From: Nitrobacter sp039808345
GTDB taxonomy: Bacteria; Pseudomonadota; Alphaproteobacteria; Rhizobiales; Xanthobacteraceae
Reading direction: 5' to 3'
DNA length: 64,000 bases
Assembly: GCF_047824785.1 (NCBI RefSeq)
Contig: NZ_CP181167.1
Span: 248,001-312,000 of the forward strand
A program made the translations under genes and the position numbers. Under the pieces are notes generated by a model, which saw only the letters and a program-made list of their open reading frames with translations, was not told the origin of the DNA and did not search any database. Below, in pieces: positions 44,670 to 53,241 of the stretch (position 1 is the stretch's first letter; each line of letters opens with the position of its first letter).

Positions 44670-44870
44670 ACGCCTTGCCGCCTTCGCGGGCAATCCTTCG
44701 ATATTCAGCTGCCTTTTCTCGTGCGGCAGCCAAGGACACCAGTCGGAGGCCGCCGAGTCCGATGTCGCGTCGGCGTCCATGGACTATGGTTCGGAGTACC
44801 CAACGCTTGGTCCCGGTTGGGTCTACGATAAGATAGGGTCCATTGCCGTCGGCATTACGCCACCGATTCT
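44670..44870 (-). pseudogene. tyrosine integrase, N-terminal arm-binding fragment
   Basis: The frame reads GPYLIVDPTGTKRWVLRTIV, then RDIGLGGLRLVSLAAAREKA and AEYRRIAREGGKA, the arm-DNA-binding (DUF4102-type) domain of prophage and island integrases. A stop lies just upstream of its first recognisable residues and the catalytic domain is missing downstream, where the exported-protein gene region begins. It shows that an integrative element once ended here. Confidence 0.7.
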
Positions 44871-45631
44871 GCTACAGCGACGTTCGTACGTTTGGTAATA
44901 ATGTCCTGCACATCACTCGGCTTGAACGCGACATCCCAGGCCCACTGTCCGAATCCTCCAGTGCTGTTGATCGCCTTGACCCACTCATTCAGCGCGTCGC
45001 GCTTAGCCTTGTTCTGCGGGCTGTCAGTGCCTTTTATTTCCAAGGCAAGCATCTTGCCGCCAGACAACCGGACAAGAAAGTCGGGCACATACCTGCGGCG
45101 CGAACCGGCCCACATGTACTGAATCTGAAAGCCGAGATGATCGTTCTTCGCATAGGCAATAACATCATCCCGTCCCTCGAACACATTGGCGGCGTGCCCC
45201 TCCCACGAGGAGTCGCCGACGAGGTGGCTAATGTGTGATTTGATCGCGGGGAAGCTGGGCTTGGTCGTATACCAGGTCCGCATCTGCCCGGTGGTACCGA
45301 TCGGATTTTCTTCATCAAAGACAGGAGTGAGGCGTTCCGTGTTCTGCTCGCTCACGTAACGCATGACATGCTGAACGACGAGATCGATATTCAGCGCGAT
45401 CAGGATCCGGCGACGCAGAGGATCGGTGTGGAAGAGCGACGGTATGTCTAGAAGGTTGGAATTCAGAAAGCTCTCGACAATGCGCACCAATTGTGCGGCG
45501 AGGTATTCCTCGGTTCCAGAAAAGCTCTGGCGCAATTCGGCAAACCCCTTGCGGGCAGCCTGAAAGACAAGCCGTTGCAGGCGGAAGCCGTCTGGAAGAT
45601 GCTCCAGATCGATTGCAGTGACATTGCCCTG
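44855..45631 (-). pseudogene. C-terminal part of a DEAD-helicase/type III Res-like restriction enzyme, copy B
   Basis: About 258 codons remain. The end carries a PD-(D/E)xK-type nuclease site: RRYVPDFLVRLSGG followed by KMLALEIKGTDSPQNKAK. Upstream, AAQLVRIVESFLNSNLLDIP and QHVMRYVSEQNTERL are typical of the C-terminal helicase-nuclease families of the BPTD_3080/type III Res kind. The 5' part, with the helicase motor, is cut off by the IS21 element and is not found beyond it. Confidence 0.65.
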
Positions 45632-45723
45632 TGTTTCGGCGTGGAATAAGGACCCTGTTTTCGGGGTAATCGGCATCCAATCGGGACCCCGGGGCAAGGG
45701 TCCACAGTGGCTTCCATCGAGTC

Positions 45724-47241
45724 ATGGAAGCCGAGGTTGGAATGCTGGTGGTGGAGACGATTGCCAAGATCCGTCGCGCCTATTTTGTTGATGGTCGTCC
45801 GATCAAGGCGATTTGCCGAGAACTCGGCGTGTCGCGGAAGGTGGTTCGCAAGGTCATCCGTTCTCAATCGACGGAGTTTCGGTACGAGCGAGAGACACAG
45901 CCTCAGCCGAAGATGGGCCCTTGGAGTGCCGAGCTTGACCGGTTGCTGGTGGCAAACGAGAGCAAGGCGGCGCGAGAACGGCTGACGCTGATCCGGTTGT
46001 TCGAAGAGCTTCGCGGTCTGGGCTATGTCGGGGGCTACGATGCGGTTCGTCGATATGCGCGGCGCTGGAGCCAAGAGCGTGGCGCCTCGACCACCTCGGC
46101 CTATGTGCCACTGAGCTTTGCACCCGGGGAAGCCTACCAGTTTGACTGGAGCCACGAAGTGGTCCTGCTGAGCGGGGTCACGGTGATCGTGAAGGCGGCT
46201 CACGTCCGGCTCTGCCACAGTCGGATGCTGTTCGTGCGGGCCTATCCGCGCGAGACGCAGGAGATGGTGTTCGACGCCCATGACCGGGCGTTCGCACTGT
46301 TCAAGGGAGCCTGCAGGCGCGGCATCTACGACAATATGAAGACGGCGGTCGAGACGATCTTCGTCGGCAAGGGACGCCTTTACAATCGCCGCTTCCTGCA
46401 GATGTGCAGCCACTATCTGGTGGACCCGGTCGCCTGCACGCCAGCGTCGGGCTGGGAGAAGGGCCAGGTTGAGAACCAGGTCGGGCTGGTCCGCGAACGG
46501 TTCTTCACCCCGCGGCTGCGCTTCAAGACGCTGGATGAGCTGAACGCCTGGCTGCTCGATAAATGCATTGCTTACGCCAAAGCGCACCGACATCCGGAGT
46601 TCGCGGACCGAACCATCTGGGAAGTCTTCGAAGCTGAGCGACCAAGGCTCGTCCCCTATGCCGGTCGCTTCGACGGCTTCCATGCCGTGCCCGCCTCGAT
46701 CTCCAAGACCTGCCTGGTGCGCTTCGACAACAACAAATACTCGGTGGCGGCGAGCGCCGTTGGGCGGCCTGTTGAAGTCCAGGCCTATGCGGACCGCATC
46801 GTAATCCGCCAAGACGGCCGGATCGTTGCCGAGCATCAACGATCATTTGGCCGCGGCGAGACGGTCTACGATCCCTGGCACTATGTGCCTGTCCTGATGC
46901 GCAAGCCCGGCGCCTTGCGCAACGGGGCGCCCTTTAAGGACTGGGTGCTGCCGGCTGCGATCGAGCGTGTGCGGCGAAAGCTTGCCGGCGCCGATGACGG
47001 CAATCGGCAGATGGTCGACATCCTCAACGCGGCGCTGACCGACGGTCTGCCAGCAGTTGAGGCCGCCTGCGCCGAAGCGGTCGCTCACGGCGTTCATTCC
47101 GCTGATGTCGTGCTCAACATCCTAGCTCGGCAACGTGAGCCGGCGCCACCAGCCAACATCATGACGCCGGCCGCACTGACGCTTCGCCATGCGCCGATCG
47201 CTGATTGTGCCCGCTACGACAACCTCCGGAGGACCAACTGA
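45724..47241 (+). CDS. istA: IS21-family transposase IstA
   Basis: A 505-residue DDE transposase. The N-terminal helix-turn-helix contains RRAYFVDGRPIKAICRELGV; the rve core has EAYQFDWSHEVVLLSGVTVI with the first Asp, RRGIYDNMKTAVE with the second, and GWEKGQVENQVGLVRERFF with the Glu. The C-terminal beta-barrel region (FDNNKYSVAASAVGRPVEVQ) is typical. Intact, overlapping istB. Confidence 0.94.
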   Translation: MEAEVGMLVVETIAKIRRAYFVDGRPIKAICRELGVSRKVVRKVIRSQSTEFRYERETQPQPKMGPWSAELDRLLVANESKAARERLTLIRLFEELRGLGYVGGYDAVRRYARRWSQERGASTTSAYVPLSFAPGEAYQFDWSHEVVLLSGVTVIVKAAHVRLCHSRMLFVRAYPRETQEMVFDAHDRAFALFKGACRRGIYDNMKTAVETIFVGKGRLYNRRFLQMCSHYLVDPVACTPASGWEKGQVENQVGLVRERFFTPRLRFKTLDELNAWLLDKCIAYAKAHRHPEFADRTIWEVFEAERPRLVPYAGRFDGFHAVPASISKTCLVRFDNNKYSVAASAVGRPVEVQAYADRIVIRQDGRIVAEHQRSFGRGETVYDPWHYVPVLMRKPGALRNGAPFKDWVLPAAIERVRRKLAGADDGNRQMVDILNAALTDGLPAVEAACAEAVAHGVHSADVVLNILARQREPAPPANIMTPAALTLRHAPIADCARYDNLRRTN

Positions 47242-48104
47242 TGGAACGAGCCCAAATCTTCGATCTCATGGGTGAGCTCAAGCTCTACGGAATGAAGGCC
47301 GCCTTCGACGAGATCATGGTGACCGCCATCAAGCGCCAGCATGAACCTCAGCGCATCGTCGGCGACTTGCTCACGGCCGAGATCAGCGAAAAGCAGGCGA
47401 GATCGATCAAGTACCAGCTCACCATCGCCAAGCTTCCTCTCGCCAAGGACATCGCTGACTTCCAGTTCGACGGCACGCCGATCAACCAGACACTTGTCAA
47501 TGATCTCGCCGGCGGCGGCTTCATCGCCCAGCAACGCAACGTCGTGCTGGTCGGCGGTACCGGCACCGGCAAGACCCATCTGGCCATCGCCATCGCCAGG
47601 AGCTGCATCCGCTCCGGTGCCCGCGGGCGCTTTTACAACGTCGTCGACCTCGTCAACCGTCTCGAAAGCGAGACCCGCAACGGACGTCAGGGCCGGCTCG
47701 CCGAACATCTGACCCGGATGGACTTCATCGTTCTCGACGAACTGGGTTACCTACCGTTCGCTCAATCCGGCGGCCAGCTTCTGTTCCACCTCATCAGCCG
47801 GCTTTACGAGCGCACATCCGTCATCGTCACCACCAACCTCTCCTTCGGAGAGTGGCCCAGCGTGTTCGGCGATGCCAAGATGACCACTGCGCTGCTCGAC
47901 CGGCTGACCCATCACTGTGACATCGTAGAGACCGGTAACGACAGCTGGAGATTCAAAAGCCGCGACGACGATCAAACAACCCGCGCTCGCACCGTCTCCG
48001 CAATCCCGGCCAGCTCCGACGCTGCGAGCGCTACCAGCAAAGCTCGCCGATCAAAGGGGGCCCTTTTGGACGCCGATGGAGGGTCCCGTTCCAACGCCGA
48101 TTGA
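47241..48104 (+). CDS. istB: IS21-family helper ATPase IstB
   Basis: A 287-residue AAA+ protein related to DnaC. Walker A is in VVLVGGTGTGKTHLAIAI, Walker B in FIVLDELGYLPFAQSGG, and sensor 1 in SVIVTTNLSFGEW. It loads the transposase on target DNA. The ATG shares a base with the istA stop codon. The C-terminal tail beyond SWRFKSR is Ser/Ala-rich and longer than common. Confidence 0.94.
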   Translation: MERAQIFDLMGELKLYGMKAAFDEIMVTAIKRQHEPQRIVGDLLTAEISEKQARSIKYQLTIAKLPLAKDIADFQFDGTPINQTLVNDLAGGGFIAQQRNVVLVGGTGTGKTHLAIAIARSCIRSGARGRFYNVVDLVNRLESETRNGRQGRLAEHLTRMDFIVLDELGYLPFAQSGGQLLFHLISRLYERTSVIVTTNLSFGEWPSVFGDAKMTTALLDRLTHHCDIVETGNDSWRFKSRDDDQTTRARTVSAIPASSDAASATSKARRSKGALLDADGGSRSNAD

Positions 48105-48106
48105 CA

Positions 48107-48455
48107 GCCGATCGCCCCCTCGACCTACCACGCTCATATGGTCAGGCGGCGCGATCCCGCCAGGCTGTCGGCGCGCGCCAAGCAGGATGCGTCGGTAAAC
48201 GCACTTCAGCGAACCCGGGGCCTCGCGATGTCGCTGCCAAAATCATCAGGCGTGCCGGAACGATCAAACGTCGCTCTGATGGCGAGCATTTGCTTCCCTA
48301 TAGTGTCACGCTAAGTGATCTTCCCCAGTGCGGCCACTGCTGCTTGCCGACTCTCCTCTGACCGGCAAGCCGATGGCAATCATCCCGTAGAAGTGCGACA
48401 CCGTGGAGGTGTGAGTGAAGCGGTATGGCGCCAACAGCGGAGCCAGTTAGCTTGG
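48107..48455. other. 349-base stretch without a recognisable gene
   Basis: A + strand frame from inside the IS21 end reaches 48361 but shows no family signature. The stretch does not contain the missing 5' part of the helicase-nuclease gene. Confidence 0.45.
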
Positions 48456-48653
48456 TTACCAAAAACGCCAGCCCAGCACCGTCGCTACAATGTGATGGCC
48501 TGACTTGGCATTGACCCAGGCATCGCCTGTCCAGCGACAAGGATACGGCAGCACGTAAGTGCCGCTGTGGTCCTCGCATAACAGCTTGAGGGATTTGCTC
48601 TCCGTTGGAGGCGCGCTTGAGAAATCAGCGAGTCGCTTTTCGCGGGTTACCAT
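48456..48653 (-). CDS. small conserved hypothetical protein
   Basis: A 65-residue protein: KRLADFSSAPPTESKSLKLL, CEDHSGTYVLPYPCRWTGDA and W plus a short polar stretch ending HHIVATVLGWRFW. I recall similar short rhizobial proteins with GTYxLPFPCRW and a terminal GWR, so it is probably a real small gene of that unnamed family. The two Cys could bind metal. It stands alone. Confidence 0.5.
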   Translation of the reverse strand: MVTREKRLADFSSAPPTESKSLKLLCEDHSGTYVLPYPCRWTGDAWVNAKSGHHIVATVLGWRFW

Positions 48654-49167
48654 CAGAATACTATCAGCCTTGAAATCTACGCGAGTCTATCGTTTCGCTG
48701 GTCTTTTGACAGAGAGCATTGCCTTCGCCGAGCCAGCATCAAGCTTACCACGCGTAATTCGGACAGCCCTTCACTGAGGCGGTTTGGGGATTTGCATGCC
48801 GCTGTACGGCCTTTAGAGAGTCGCCTGCTGCGTCTCAACGCGGCCGAACCCCAAATGCCTTACCAGTCAGCGCGAACGTACGGCCTTCTGTGGCCCTCGC
48901 ACTGGCCTCGCGCCTTGCCGTCAGGCGCTAGTACGCTCGCCGGTCGCGCGGTGCGTATCAGAGGATGGCCGGATAGGCGAAAGTGAGGACAGATGTCGCG
49001 GTACGCGGCACAAGATCCGCGACACGTCGAGTATGCCGGCAGTTCCCTAAGAAACAGTTTGCTTCGGGACAAAGCGCCTGCTGTGCGGCTGCAACAAGAA
49101 AACAGCAACATCATTGCTTCGAAGGTCGCTACGACCACAGGGCAAACGGTGGTATGCGGTGTGGTCA
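48654..49167. other. 514-base non-coding stretch before the recombinase gene
   Basis: Only short unsupported frames occur. Its position upstream of a resolvase-type gene means that a recombination site could lie here, but I see no clear set of paired repeats. Confidence 0.4.
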
Positions 49168-49851
49168 ATGGGGCAGGTCATCGCATATCTTCGAGTCTCA
49201 ACGCAGCGACAGCAGCGCTCTGGCCTCGGCATAGAGGCGCAACGGGCGGCGATTGAACGGTTCGCGGCGGCGGAATGCCTCACCATCATCGGCGAATACA
49301 CGGAGGCCGAAACGGGCAAGGGCGCCGATGCCCTCGACCGCAGGCCGCAGCTAGCGGCCGCATTGGCGACGGCTCGAAAAGCAAAGTGCAGCATCGCCGT
49401 TTCCAAGCTCGACCGGCTTTCCAGGAACGTCGCCTTCGTCTCGGGCCTGATGGCCCAGCGGGTGCCGTTCATGGTCGCTGAGCTGGGGCGCGATGCCGAT
49501 CCATTCATGCTGCACCTCTATGCGGCTCTGGCCGAGAAGGAACGCCGGCTGATAGGCGAGCGGACAAGGGCGGCTTTACAAGCAAAGAGGGCTGCCGGTG
49601 CGAAGCTGGGCAATCCAACGAATTTGCGCAGCGCCGGCGAAACGGGCCGGGCAGTTCAAAGGCAGGCTGTCGATCGGTTTGTGCAGGGAGTGCTGCCGAC
49701 CCTGGATGCCGTTCGCAAATCTGGTGCAGGGAGCCTGGCCGAAATTGCCAGCGCCTTGAATGAGCGCGGTATGCGGTCAGCATCTGGTGGAAGGTGGCAT
49801 CGATCATCGGTGCGAAACCTGCTTATCCAAGCGCAATCCTGCGAAATGTGA
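49168..49851 (+). CDS. small serine recombinase (resolvase/invertase family)
   Basis: A 227-residue protein: VIAYLRVSTQRQQRSGLGIE at residues 4-23 with the catalytic Ser, AVSKLDRLSRNVAF near 84 with the conserved Arg cluster, and LAEKERRLIGERTRAALQAK near 125. A recombinase-type HTH tail follows (LAEIASALNERGMRSASGGR). Only the short form is made, as in resolvases of transposons and islands. The gene looks intact and may have moved nearby DNA. Confidence 0.88.
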   Translation: MGQVIAYLRVSTQRQQRSGLGIEAQRAAIERFAAAECLTIIGEYTEAETGKGADALDRRPQLAAALATARKAKCSIAVSKLDRLSRNVAFVSGLMAQRVPFMVAELGRDADPFMLHLYAALAEKERRLIGERTRAALQAKRAAGAKLGNPTNLRSAGETGRAVQRQAVDRFVQGVLPTLDAVRKSGAGSLAEIASALNERGMRSASGGRWHRSSVRNLLIQAQSCEM

Positions 49852-50078
49852 TTCCTTTATAAGCGGGAATTTGCTTCGAGCGCAAAGTGGCCGCGCTCGT
49901 GCAACTTGCGATTCTCCGTAGAGCAGCAGATATTATTCAATCTTGAGGCCATATCATGGGGACGTCTTCCAACGCGGTCATGCTCTCATTCGCGAGTGAC
50001 GTTTGGTCCGCGCGCCAGCACCTCGATTCTCGCCACGCGACATCGTATCCTCCCAGCGTTCCATCACTAGGCTAAACG

Positions 50079-50795
50079 TCAGACATGGACCTCGCCATGG
50101 GCAAGTTCGCCGGAATGCTTGTCGGTATGCACGGTCGCTAGACCAAGTCCAGCGTAAAAAAGGGCAACTGCCGCAAGGACTACCCAGCCCGGAACAGGAC
50201 CCAGCATTGCGTTCCCGACAATCTCGTGCAGCGAGCGCACGATCTCGGGTCTCGTGCCTTCCTCCTGCAGGGCATGGGATGATATTTTGAGTACCCAGGC
50301 CATTAGCAGGATCAGGAACATCCAGATGTAATTCCTGCGTAGCCGGCGAGAGAGCGCGGTCCTGTGACTGATTAGAAAGCGGGGCGTGCGCAGGTCTTCT
50401 GCCAGGGCAGAGGCCCAGTCAGCGCGCAGCTGCGGCACGGGTGCAAAAGTCTCTGCAAAGTAGTTACGTTCAAGCTGCCGGACCCTCGCCCGGTAGACGT
50501 CGAAAAATCGGTAGCGGCGAGCCTCGATCCACAGCAGCAGCAAGATGAGCGCCATTGCGAAAAGGAGCACTCCGTGATGGGCGTTCGGGGTCGAGAGCGA
50601 AACCGACAGCATCGCGGCCACGACAGTGATAGCCCAGTTGCTTGTCCGGTCCAGCCTGTCACGCCAGCCCGACATCCGTGCAATCTCCCCCCGGTGATAA
50701 TGCACGATCGTGTTGATGAACTCGATCGAGGTCGTCGGAAAAGGCGGGATCGCAGGGTCCGGCTCCGCTACCGGAATAACATCGCTACTCACCAT
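50079..50795 (-). CDS. DUF2270 integral membrane protein
   Basis: A 238-residue protein with four hydrophobic segments in two pairs (WAITVVAAMLSVSLS and HGVLLFAMALILLLLWIEA; NYIWMFLILLMAWVL and GWVVLAAVALFYAGLGLATV). RRYRFFDVYRARVRQLERNY between them is the DUF2270 core. Function is unknown. ATG at 50795 has GGAGGA upstream. The frame before it overlaps by seven bases. Confidence 0.82.
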   Translation of the reverse strand: MVSSDVIPVAEPDPAIPPFPTTSIEFINTIVHYHRGEIARMSGWRDRLDRTSNWAITVVAAMLSVSLSTPNAHHGVLLFAMALILLLLWIEARRYRFFDVYRARVRQLERNYFAETFAPVPQLRADWASALAEDLRTPRFLISHRTALSRRLRRNYIWMFLILLMAWVLKISSHALQEEGTRPEIVRSLHEIVGNAMLGPVPGWVVLAAVALFYAGLGLATVHTDKHSGELAHGEVHV

Positions 50796-51079
50796 TCTAT
50801 CCTCCCATACAAGATCATCAGCCCGACCAGCGTGAAGCCGGCGCCGATCGTCGGCACGAAGGGCGATTGCTCGTGATGGCTCGGCTTACGAACTAGCCCA
50901 GCATGACGCCTTGGAACGCGCAACGCGGTGTTCTTGCCGAAGCGCTTCTCGCCAGCGCACCACGTGAGCGCGGTCACGTAAACCAGCAGGCGGATTTGCC
51001 ACGTGGGCGACACCGAGTTCGTCCTGGCCGAAGGCCGGGCAGCGCCTCGCGCGCGCGGCTGAGCGCGTGTCATGAACAA
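50789..51079 (-). pseudogene. remnant with cytochrome-oxidase-like segment and small membrane tail
   Basis: The middle (LLVYVTALTWCAGEKRFGKN) resembles the last helix of cytochrome c oxidase subunit I, and the end (PFVPTIGAGFTLVGLMILYG) is one hydrophobic segment. The N-terminal 30 residues are Arg/Ala-rich and look non-native. It may be the decayed end of an oxidase subunit gene fused to a small membrane protein. Its stop codon overlaps the DUF2270 start. Confidence 0.3.
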
Positions 51080-51088
51080 CCGTCGCTG

Positions 51089-51132
51089 TTGATGTGAGTC
51101 AATGTGAACTGGTTCACGGTATGATGGATAAA
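51089..51132 (+). promoter_or_regulatory. FNR/FixK-like box and promoter of the sulfur operon
   Basis: TTGATGTGAGTCAA at 51089-51102 matches the FNR/FixK pattern TTGAT-N4-ATCAA in nine of ten positions. Possible -10 elements are TATGAT (51120-51125) and GATAAA (51127-51132), which put the box about 36-43 bases before transcription start, close to the class II activator distance. A perfect palindrome GTGAACTGGTTCAC (51104-51117) lies between and could bind a second regulator. Confidence 0.55.
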
Positions 51133-51171
51133 TTTGGATGGCGGGGGTCCAGGTTATGGGAGATCAGGACA

Positions 51172-51384
51172 ATGATTGCCAATGTAGGAAACTTGGATCG
51201 GGTGGTTCGTCTTGTGCTCGGCGTGGCGCTGATTGCAGTCGCGCTTCTTAGCGGCTGGGCCATCTTTGATGAAGTTGCGCTGAAGTACGGAACCATTGTC
51301 CTGGGCATCGTGATGATGGCGACAGCCACAATCCGGTTCTGCCCGCTCTACACTATTTTGAGGGTCAAGACATGCCGGAACTGA
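51172..51384 (+). CDS. DUF2892 (YgaP-type) inner membrane protein
   Basis: A 70-residue protein: NVGNLDRVVRLVLGVALIAV, a second hydrophobic stretch (YGTIVLGIVMMATATIRFCP) and CPLYTILRVKTC. This is the DUF2892 domain, which in YgaP is joined to a rhodanese and is linked to sulfur transfer. ATG at 51172 has AGGAC upstream. It overlaps the next gene by 13 bases, so it belongs to the sulfur operon. Confidence 0.88.
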   Translation: MIANVGNLDRVVRLVLGVALIAVALLSGWAIFDEVALKYGTIVLGIVMMATATIRFCPLYTILRVKTCRN

Positions 51385-51821
51385 CCGTTATCGAAACCCT
51401 TTTCACCCCCTGGCAATCGTTGGCGGGGGGTGTGCTGATCGGGCTGGCTTCGGTACTGCTGATGCTGACGTTGGGCCGGGTCATGGGCGCCACCGGCGTT
51501 CTCGCCAGCGTGCTGACTCCATCGGCGCATCCGGATGTCTGCTGGCGCCTAGCCCTCCTGGCCGGGATGATCAGCGGTCCTCTGATCGTCCTGGCGGTCA
51601 CCGGACAGATGCCTGCGGTCGAAGTGCCGGCGTCCATGCCGATGCTGCTGGCTGGCGGTCTGCTGGTCGGAATCGGGGTCACCTATGGGTCGGGTTGCAC
51701 CTCGGGGCATGGGGTCTGTGGGATGGCGCGGTTGTCGCGCCGGTCAATCGCCGCCACGGCGACCTTCATGCTGACCACCGGATTGACCGTCTTTGTTATC
51801 CGCCACGTTCTTGGGGCCTAA
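51372..51821 (+). CDS. YeeE/YedE-type sulfur transporter, first half
   Basis: A 149-residue membrane protein with four hydrophobic segments. GIGVTYGSGCTSGHGVCGMA near residues 100-119 is the signature with the conserved Cys that move thiosulfate or related sulfur species in YeeE/TsuA proteins. Two-gene versions (PmpA/PmpB type) are common next to persulfide dioxygenases. It is followed by the second half after three bases. Confidence 0.88.
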   Translation: MPELTVIETLFTPWQSLAGGVLIGLASVLLMLTLGRVMGATGVLASVLTPSAHPDVCWRLALLAGMISGPLIVLAVTGQMPAVEVPASMPMLLAGGLLVGIGVTYGSGCTSGHGVCGMARLSRRSIAATATFMLTTGLTVFVIRHVLGA

Positions 51822-51824
51822 GCC

Positions 51825-52274
51825 ATGCGTCTCGTTTCAACCTATCTCATCGGACTGATTTTCGGCATCGGCATCGCAGTCTCGGGCATGGCTAACCCGG
51901 CTAAGGTGCTCAACTTCTTTGATGTCGCAGGCACCTGGGACCCGAGTTTGATCTTCGTGATGGGCGGCGCAGTTACGGTGGCCTTCATAGGCTACCGCAT
52001 CGTGCTGCGAAGGCCCGCACCGATCATCGACGCCAAGTTTCACTTGCCCGACAACCCGCGCATCGATGCGCGTCTGCTCGGCGGCTCGGCCCTGTTCGGC
52101 GTGGGCTGGGGCATCGCCGGGTTCTGCCCGGGCGGCGCACTCCCCGCCTTGGGAACCGGCCGGATCGAGGTCTTCGCCTTCGTGGCGGCCCTCATCGTCG
52201 GGATCTTTTCTGCCAAGGGGGTGATGGCGCTGACCCATGCTCGAGCTGCGCGCCTGTTGCGCCGTGAAACCTGA
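51825..52274 (+). CDS. YeeE/YedE-type sulfur transporter, second half (DUF6691)
   Basis: A 149-residue membrane protein: LIFGIGIAVSGMANPAKVLN near residues 10-29, and GWGIAGFCPGGALPALGTGR near 93 with the second conserved Cys. It pairs with the preceding protein to rebuild the full YeeE fold. The operon context supports export or import of reduced sulfur. Confidence 0.87.
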   Translation: MRLVSTYLIGLIFGIGIAVSGMANPAKVLNFFDVAGTWDPSLIFVMGGAVTVAFIGYRIVLRRPAPIIDAKFHLPDNPRIDARLLGGSALFGVGWGIAGFCPGGALPALGTGRIEVFAFVAALIVGIFSAKGVMALTHARAARLLRRET

Positions 52275-52292
52275 ACCGAAAAGCAAACCGTC

Positions 52293-53177
52293 ATGAACGA
52301 CTATCCAATCGATATGTCCGTGAAACCCCAGGTCGAGGCGTTCTTCGACCCGGCGACCAACACCATCAGCTACGTGGTCAAGGACCCGTCCTCGGATGCT
52401 TGTGCCGTGATCGATTCCGTCATGGATATCGACTATGCGGCAGGCCGGATCACCTATGATCATGCCGACGCCATCATCGACTACATCCGCAAGAACGATT
52501 TGAAGCTGGAGTGGATCATCGAAACCCACGTCCATGCCGATCACCTGTCCGCTGCGCCCTACATCCAGAACGCCCTGGGCGGCAAGATCGGTATCGGTGA
52601 CAAGATCATGGTCGTGCAGGATACCTTCGGGAAGATCTTCAACGAAGGCACCGAGTTTCAGCGCGACGGCAGCCAGTTCGACGCGCTGTTCGAGGATGGC
52701 GATACTTACATGGTCGGCAACATGCAGGGAGTGGCTATCCACACGCCTGGCCACACGCCCGCCTGCATGGTGCATGTCATGGGCGATGCGGCCTTTGTGG
52801 GTGATACACTCTTCATGCCCGATGGCGGGTCGGCCCGCGCCGATTTCCCTGGCGGCGATGCGGCGACGCTTTACGACAGTATCCAGAAGGTGCTGGCCCT
52901 GCCGGATGAGACGCGCCTGTTCATGTGCCACGACTACGGCCCCAACGGCCGCGACATCCAGTGGGAGACCACGGTGGCCGCCGAAAAGGAGCACAACGTC
53001 CATGTCGGGAAAGGGGCCACGAAAGAGCAGTTCGTGAAGTTGCGCACCGAACGCGATGCAACGCTGGCGATGCCGAAGCTCATCATCCCGTCGCTCCAGG
53101 TCAACATGCGCGCAGGCGAGGTGCCGACCGACAAGGACGGCCGTCCGATGCTCAAGGTGCCCGTCAACGGGCTCTGA
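52293..53177 (+). CDS. metallo-beta-lactamase-fold hydrolase, Blh/persulfide dioxygenase-like
   Basis: A 294-residue protein. The metal site is in WIIETHVHADHLSAAPYIQN (HxHxDH), with further ligands in HTPGHTPACMVH and FMCHDYGPNGRD. This is the ETHE1/Blh family; known members oxidise glutathione persulfide during sulfide detoxification. The C-terminal part (LIIPSLQVNMRAGEVP) is a usual extension. With the transporter pair this gives a sulfide/persulfide handling operon. No rhodanese domain is fused. Confidence 0.88.
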   Translation: MNDYPIDMSVKPQVEAFFDPATNTISYVVKDPSSDACAVIDSVMDIDYAAGRITYDHADAIIDYIRKNDLKLEWIIETHVHADHLSAAPYIQNALGGKIGIGDKIMVVQDTFGKIFNEGTEFQRDGSQFDALFEDGDTYMVGNMQGVAIHTPGHTPACMVHVMGDAAFVGDTLFMPDGGSARADFPGGDAATLYDSIQKVLALPDETRLFMCHDYGPNGRDIQWETTVAAEKEHNVHVGKGATKEQFVKLRTERDATLAMPKLIIPSLQVNMRAGEVPTDKDGRPMLKVPVNGL

Positions 53178-53241
53178 CCAGACACTCCGTAGCAGAAGCG
53201 ACAACGGTCCACTGGAAGCCTGAAGCAGAAATAACCGTCGC

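Larger units (their letters stand above)
45632..48106 (+). mobile_element. IS21-family insertion sequence, about 2475 bp
   Basis: The element holds istA and istB. Its ends carry related inverted repeats: the left end starts TGTTTCGGCGTGGAA and the right end, read inward, starts TGTCAATCGGCGTTGGAA; both then have GGACCCT or GGGACCCT. No direct target duplication was found at the flanks, so one flank has probably been rearranged after insertion. Confidence 0.85.

Noticed and set aside
44542..44739. A 65-codon - strand gene
   Set aside because: Its start lies within the arm-binding part of an integrase fragment and its second half is unrelated; it is described as part of the integrase remnant.
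48101..48361. An 86-codon frame starting in the IS21 end
   Set aside because: It begins inside the insertion sequence terminal repeat and shows no family signature.
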